A stretch of DNA of 6,132 nucleotides from Rhizobacter sp. (lineage in GTDB: Bacteria; Pseudomonadota; Gammaproteobacteria; Burkholderiales; Burkholderiaceae_C), in NCBI GenBank assembly GCA_014380155.1, contig JACMKJ010000326.1:1-6132 (forward strand). The letters run 5' to 3'. Positions 5,315 through 6,132 of this stretch are shown in pieces. The translations under genes were made by a program, and so were the position numbers. A model generated the notes under the pieces. That model had not been told where the DNA came from and did not search any database. It saw only the letters and a program-made list of their open reading frames with translations. Positions within the stretch are counted from its first letter, which is position 1; every line of letters starts with the position of its first letter.

Positions 5315-6132
5315 TACCAGTCTTCCTTCACCGCCAAGGCCACCTGCCGCGTGGCTGCGCCACGGGCGGCGATCCAGGCGGTGAGGGTGCCCGCCAGGAC
5401 CACCGCGCAACACAGCGCGGCCAGGCGGCCCCAGGGCAGCACCAGCTCCATGGTCCAGTGAAAACTCTGCGGGTTGACCACGTGCACCAGCACCACGCTC
5501 ACCGCCAAACCCAGAAGCAAGCCGAGCAGCGCGCCGGCGGCCGTCCACACCGCGCCTTCGGCAGCCACCACGGTGAGCACCTGGCGGCGCGTGAGGCCCA
5601 GATGAGCGAGCAGGCCGAACTCCTTGCGCCGCGCCAGCACCTGCGCCGAGAAGCTGGCCGCGATGCCAAACAGGCCGATCGCAATGGCCACCGCCTGCAA
5701 CCAGTAGGTCACGGCGAAGCTGCGGTCGAAGATGCGCAGCGACAGGGCGCGCAGCTGGCCGGCGGTGGCAAATTCGACCGCGCCCTTGTCCAGGCCCAAC
5801 TCGTCGATGAGTTCGCGCAAAGCCTGCTGCACCGCGGCCACGTCGGCGCCCGGTTGCAGCCACAGCGACATGTCGTTGACCTGTGTGTCACGCGTCAAAC
5901 GCTGGTAGTCGGGTGCGGCCAGCGTGACGGCGCCGTGCTGGCGCGCGTAGTCACGCCACACGCCGCGCACGAACACGGGTGTGCTCTGGCCGTCGGGCAG
6001 CGGCAACATAAAACGCGTACCGGGCAGCGCGCCGTACAGGCTGACCATGGCCTCGCTCACGTACGCCGCGGTTTCACCAGGTGGCAGATCGAGCAAGGTG
6101 CCGATCAGCGGCAGCTCCTGGGCCGGTTGGGC
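5314..6132 (-). CDS. FtsX-family ABC transporter permease, C-terminal 272 residues, cut by window edge
   Basis: Inner-membrane subunit of an ABC system of the MacB/LolC/YbbP (FtsX-like) superfamily, which moves lipids, lipoproteins or peptides or signals across the envelope rather than importing sugars. The open frame enters from the right edge and ends in TAG at 5314. Residues 1 to about 135 of the visible part are a soluble extracytoplasmic region (GTRFMLPLPDGQSTPVFVRGVWRDY, then NDMSLWLQPGADVAAVQQALREL). Membrane segment one is about 143-163, followed by the family hallmark LARRKEFGLLAHLGLTRRQVL (166-186), where the permease contacts its ATPase. Two close segments follow (about 186-220) and a last one (about 237-257), ending AVKEDW. 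This is the usual three-to-four-helix FtsX C-terminus. A TTG at 6096 could be mistaken for a start, but the same frame and homologous-looking sequence continue upstream. The 84-bp gap and the different function suggest it belongs to a separate operon. Confidence 0.85.
   Translation of the reverse strand, partial: AQPAQELPLIGTLLDLPPGETAAYVSEAMVSLYGALPGTRFMLPLPDGQSTPVFVRGVWRDYARQHGAVTLAAPDYQRLTRDTQVNDMSLWLQPGADVAAVQQALRELIDELGLDKGAVEFATAGQLRALSLRIFDRSFAVTYWLQAVAIAIGLFGIAASFSAQVLARRKEFGLLAHLGLTRRQVLTVVAAEGAVWTAAGALLGLLLGLAVSVVLVHVVNPQSFHWTMELVLPWGRLAALCCAVVLAGTLTAWIAARGAATRQVALAVKEDW

Noticed and set aside
6094..6132. Start of the FtsX-type gene at the TTG at 6096.
   Set aside because: The frame stays open to the window edge, and the visible protein lacks the N-terminal membrane segment and most of the soluble domain of the family, so the gene continues outside.
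1..6132. CRISPR arrays, insertion sequences, tRNA or rRNA genes, att sites, phage genes.
   Set aside because: I saw no regularly spaced repeats, transposase motifs, terminal inverted repeats or tRNA-like segments on either strand.

Overview
The window is GC-rich with very long antisense open frames, and its proteins resemble those of beta-proteobacteria (Burkholderiales/Comamonadaceae-like). That lineage call is an inference from composition and protein style; I could not run a search. Every supported gene lies on the minus strand, so the window reads from right to left.

Layout in transcription order: (1) the C-terminal 272 residues of an FtsX-type ABC permease (5314-6132), cut by the right edge; (2) an 84-bp AT-rich gap with a strong inverted repeat overlapping a possible -10 box; (3) a ROK-family XylR-type repressor (3952-5229); (4) a 64-bp gap; (5) the periplasmic xylose-binding protein XylF (2862-3887); (6) a 68-bp gap with a 12-bp RNA hairpin; (7) the permease XylH (1612-2793); (8) a single-domain ATPase in the XylG role (809-1615), overlapping xylH by 4 nt; (9) the first 270 residues of xylulokinase XylB (1-812), overlapping xylG by 4 nt and cut by the left edge. 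No gene-free stretch exceeds 300 bp.

Together these form a xylose uptake and phosphorylation operon. XylF captures the sugar in the periplasm. XylH with a homodimer of the short ATPase imports it, and XylB phosphorylates xylulose to xylulose 5-phosphate. The enzyme making xylulose (xylA isomerase or a polyol dehydrogenase) is not in view and may lie beyond the left edge. The repressor appears to be the first gene of the same transcription unit, so it probably controls itself and the whole operon from the palindrome in front of it.

The operon is not a new system. The points worth a second look are regulatory and architectural: the candidate XylR operator, the xylF-xylH hairpin that probably sets the binding-protein to permease ratio, the half-size ATPase compared with E. 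coli XylG, and two consecutive ATGA start/stop overlaps.
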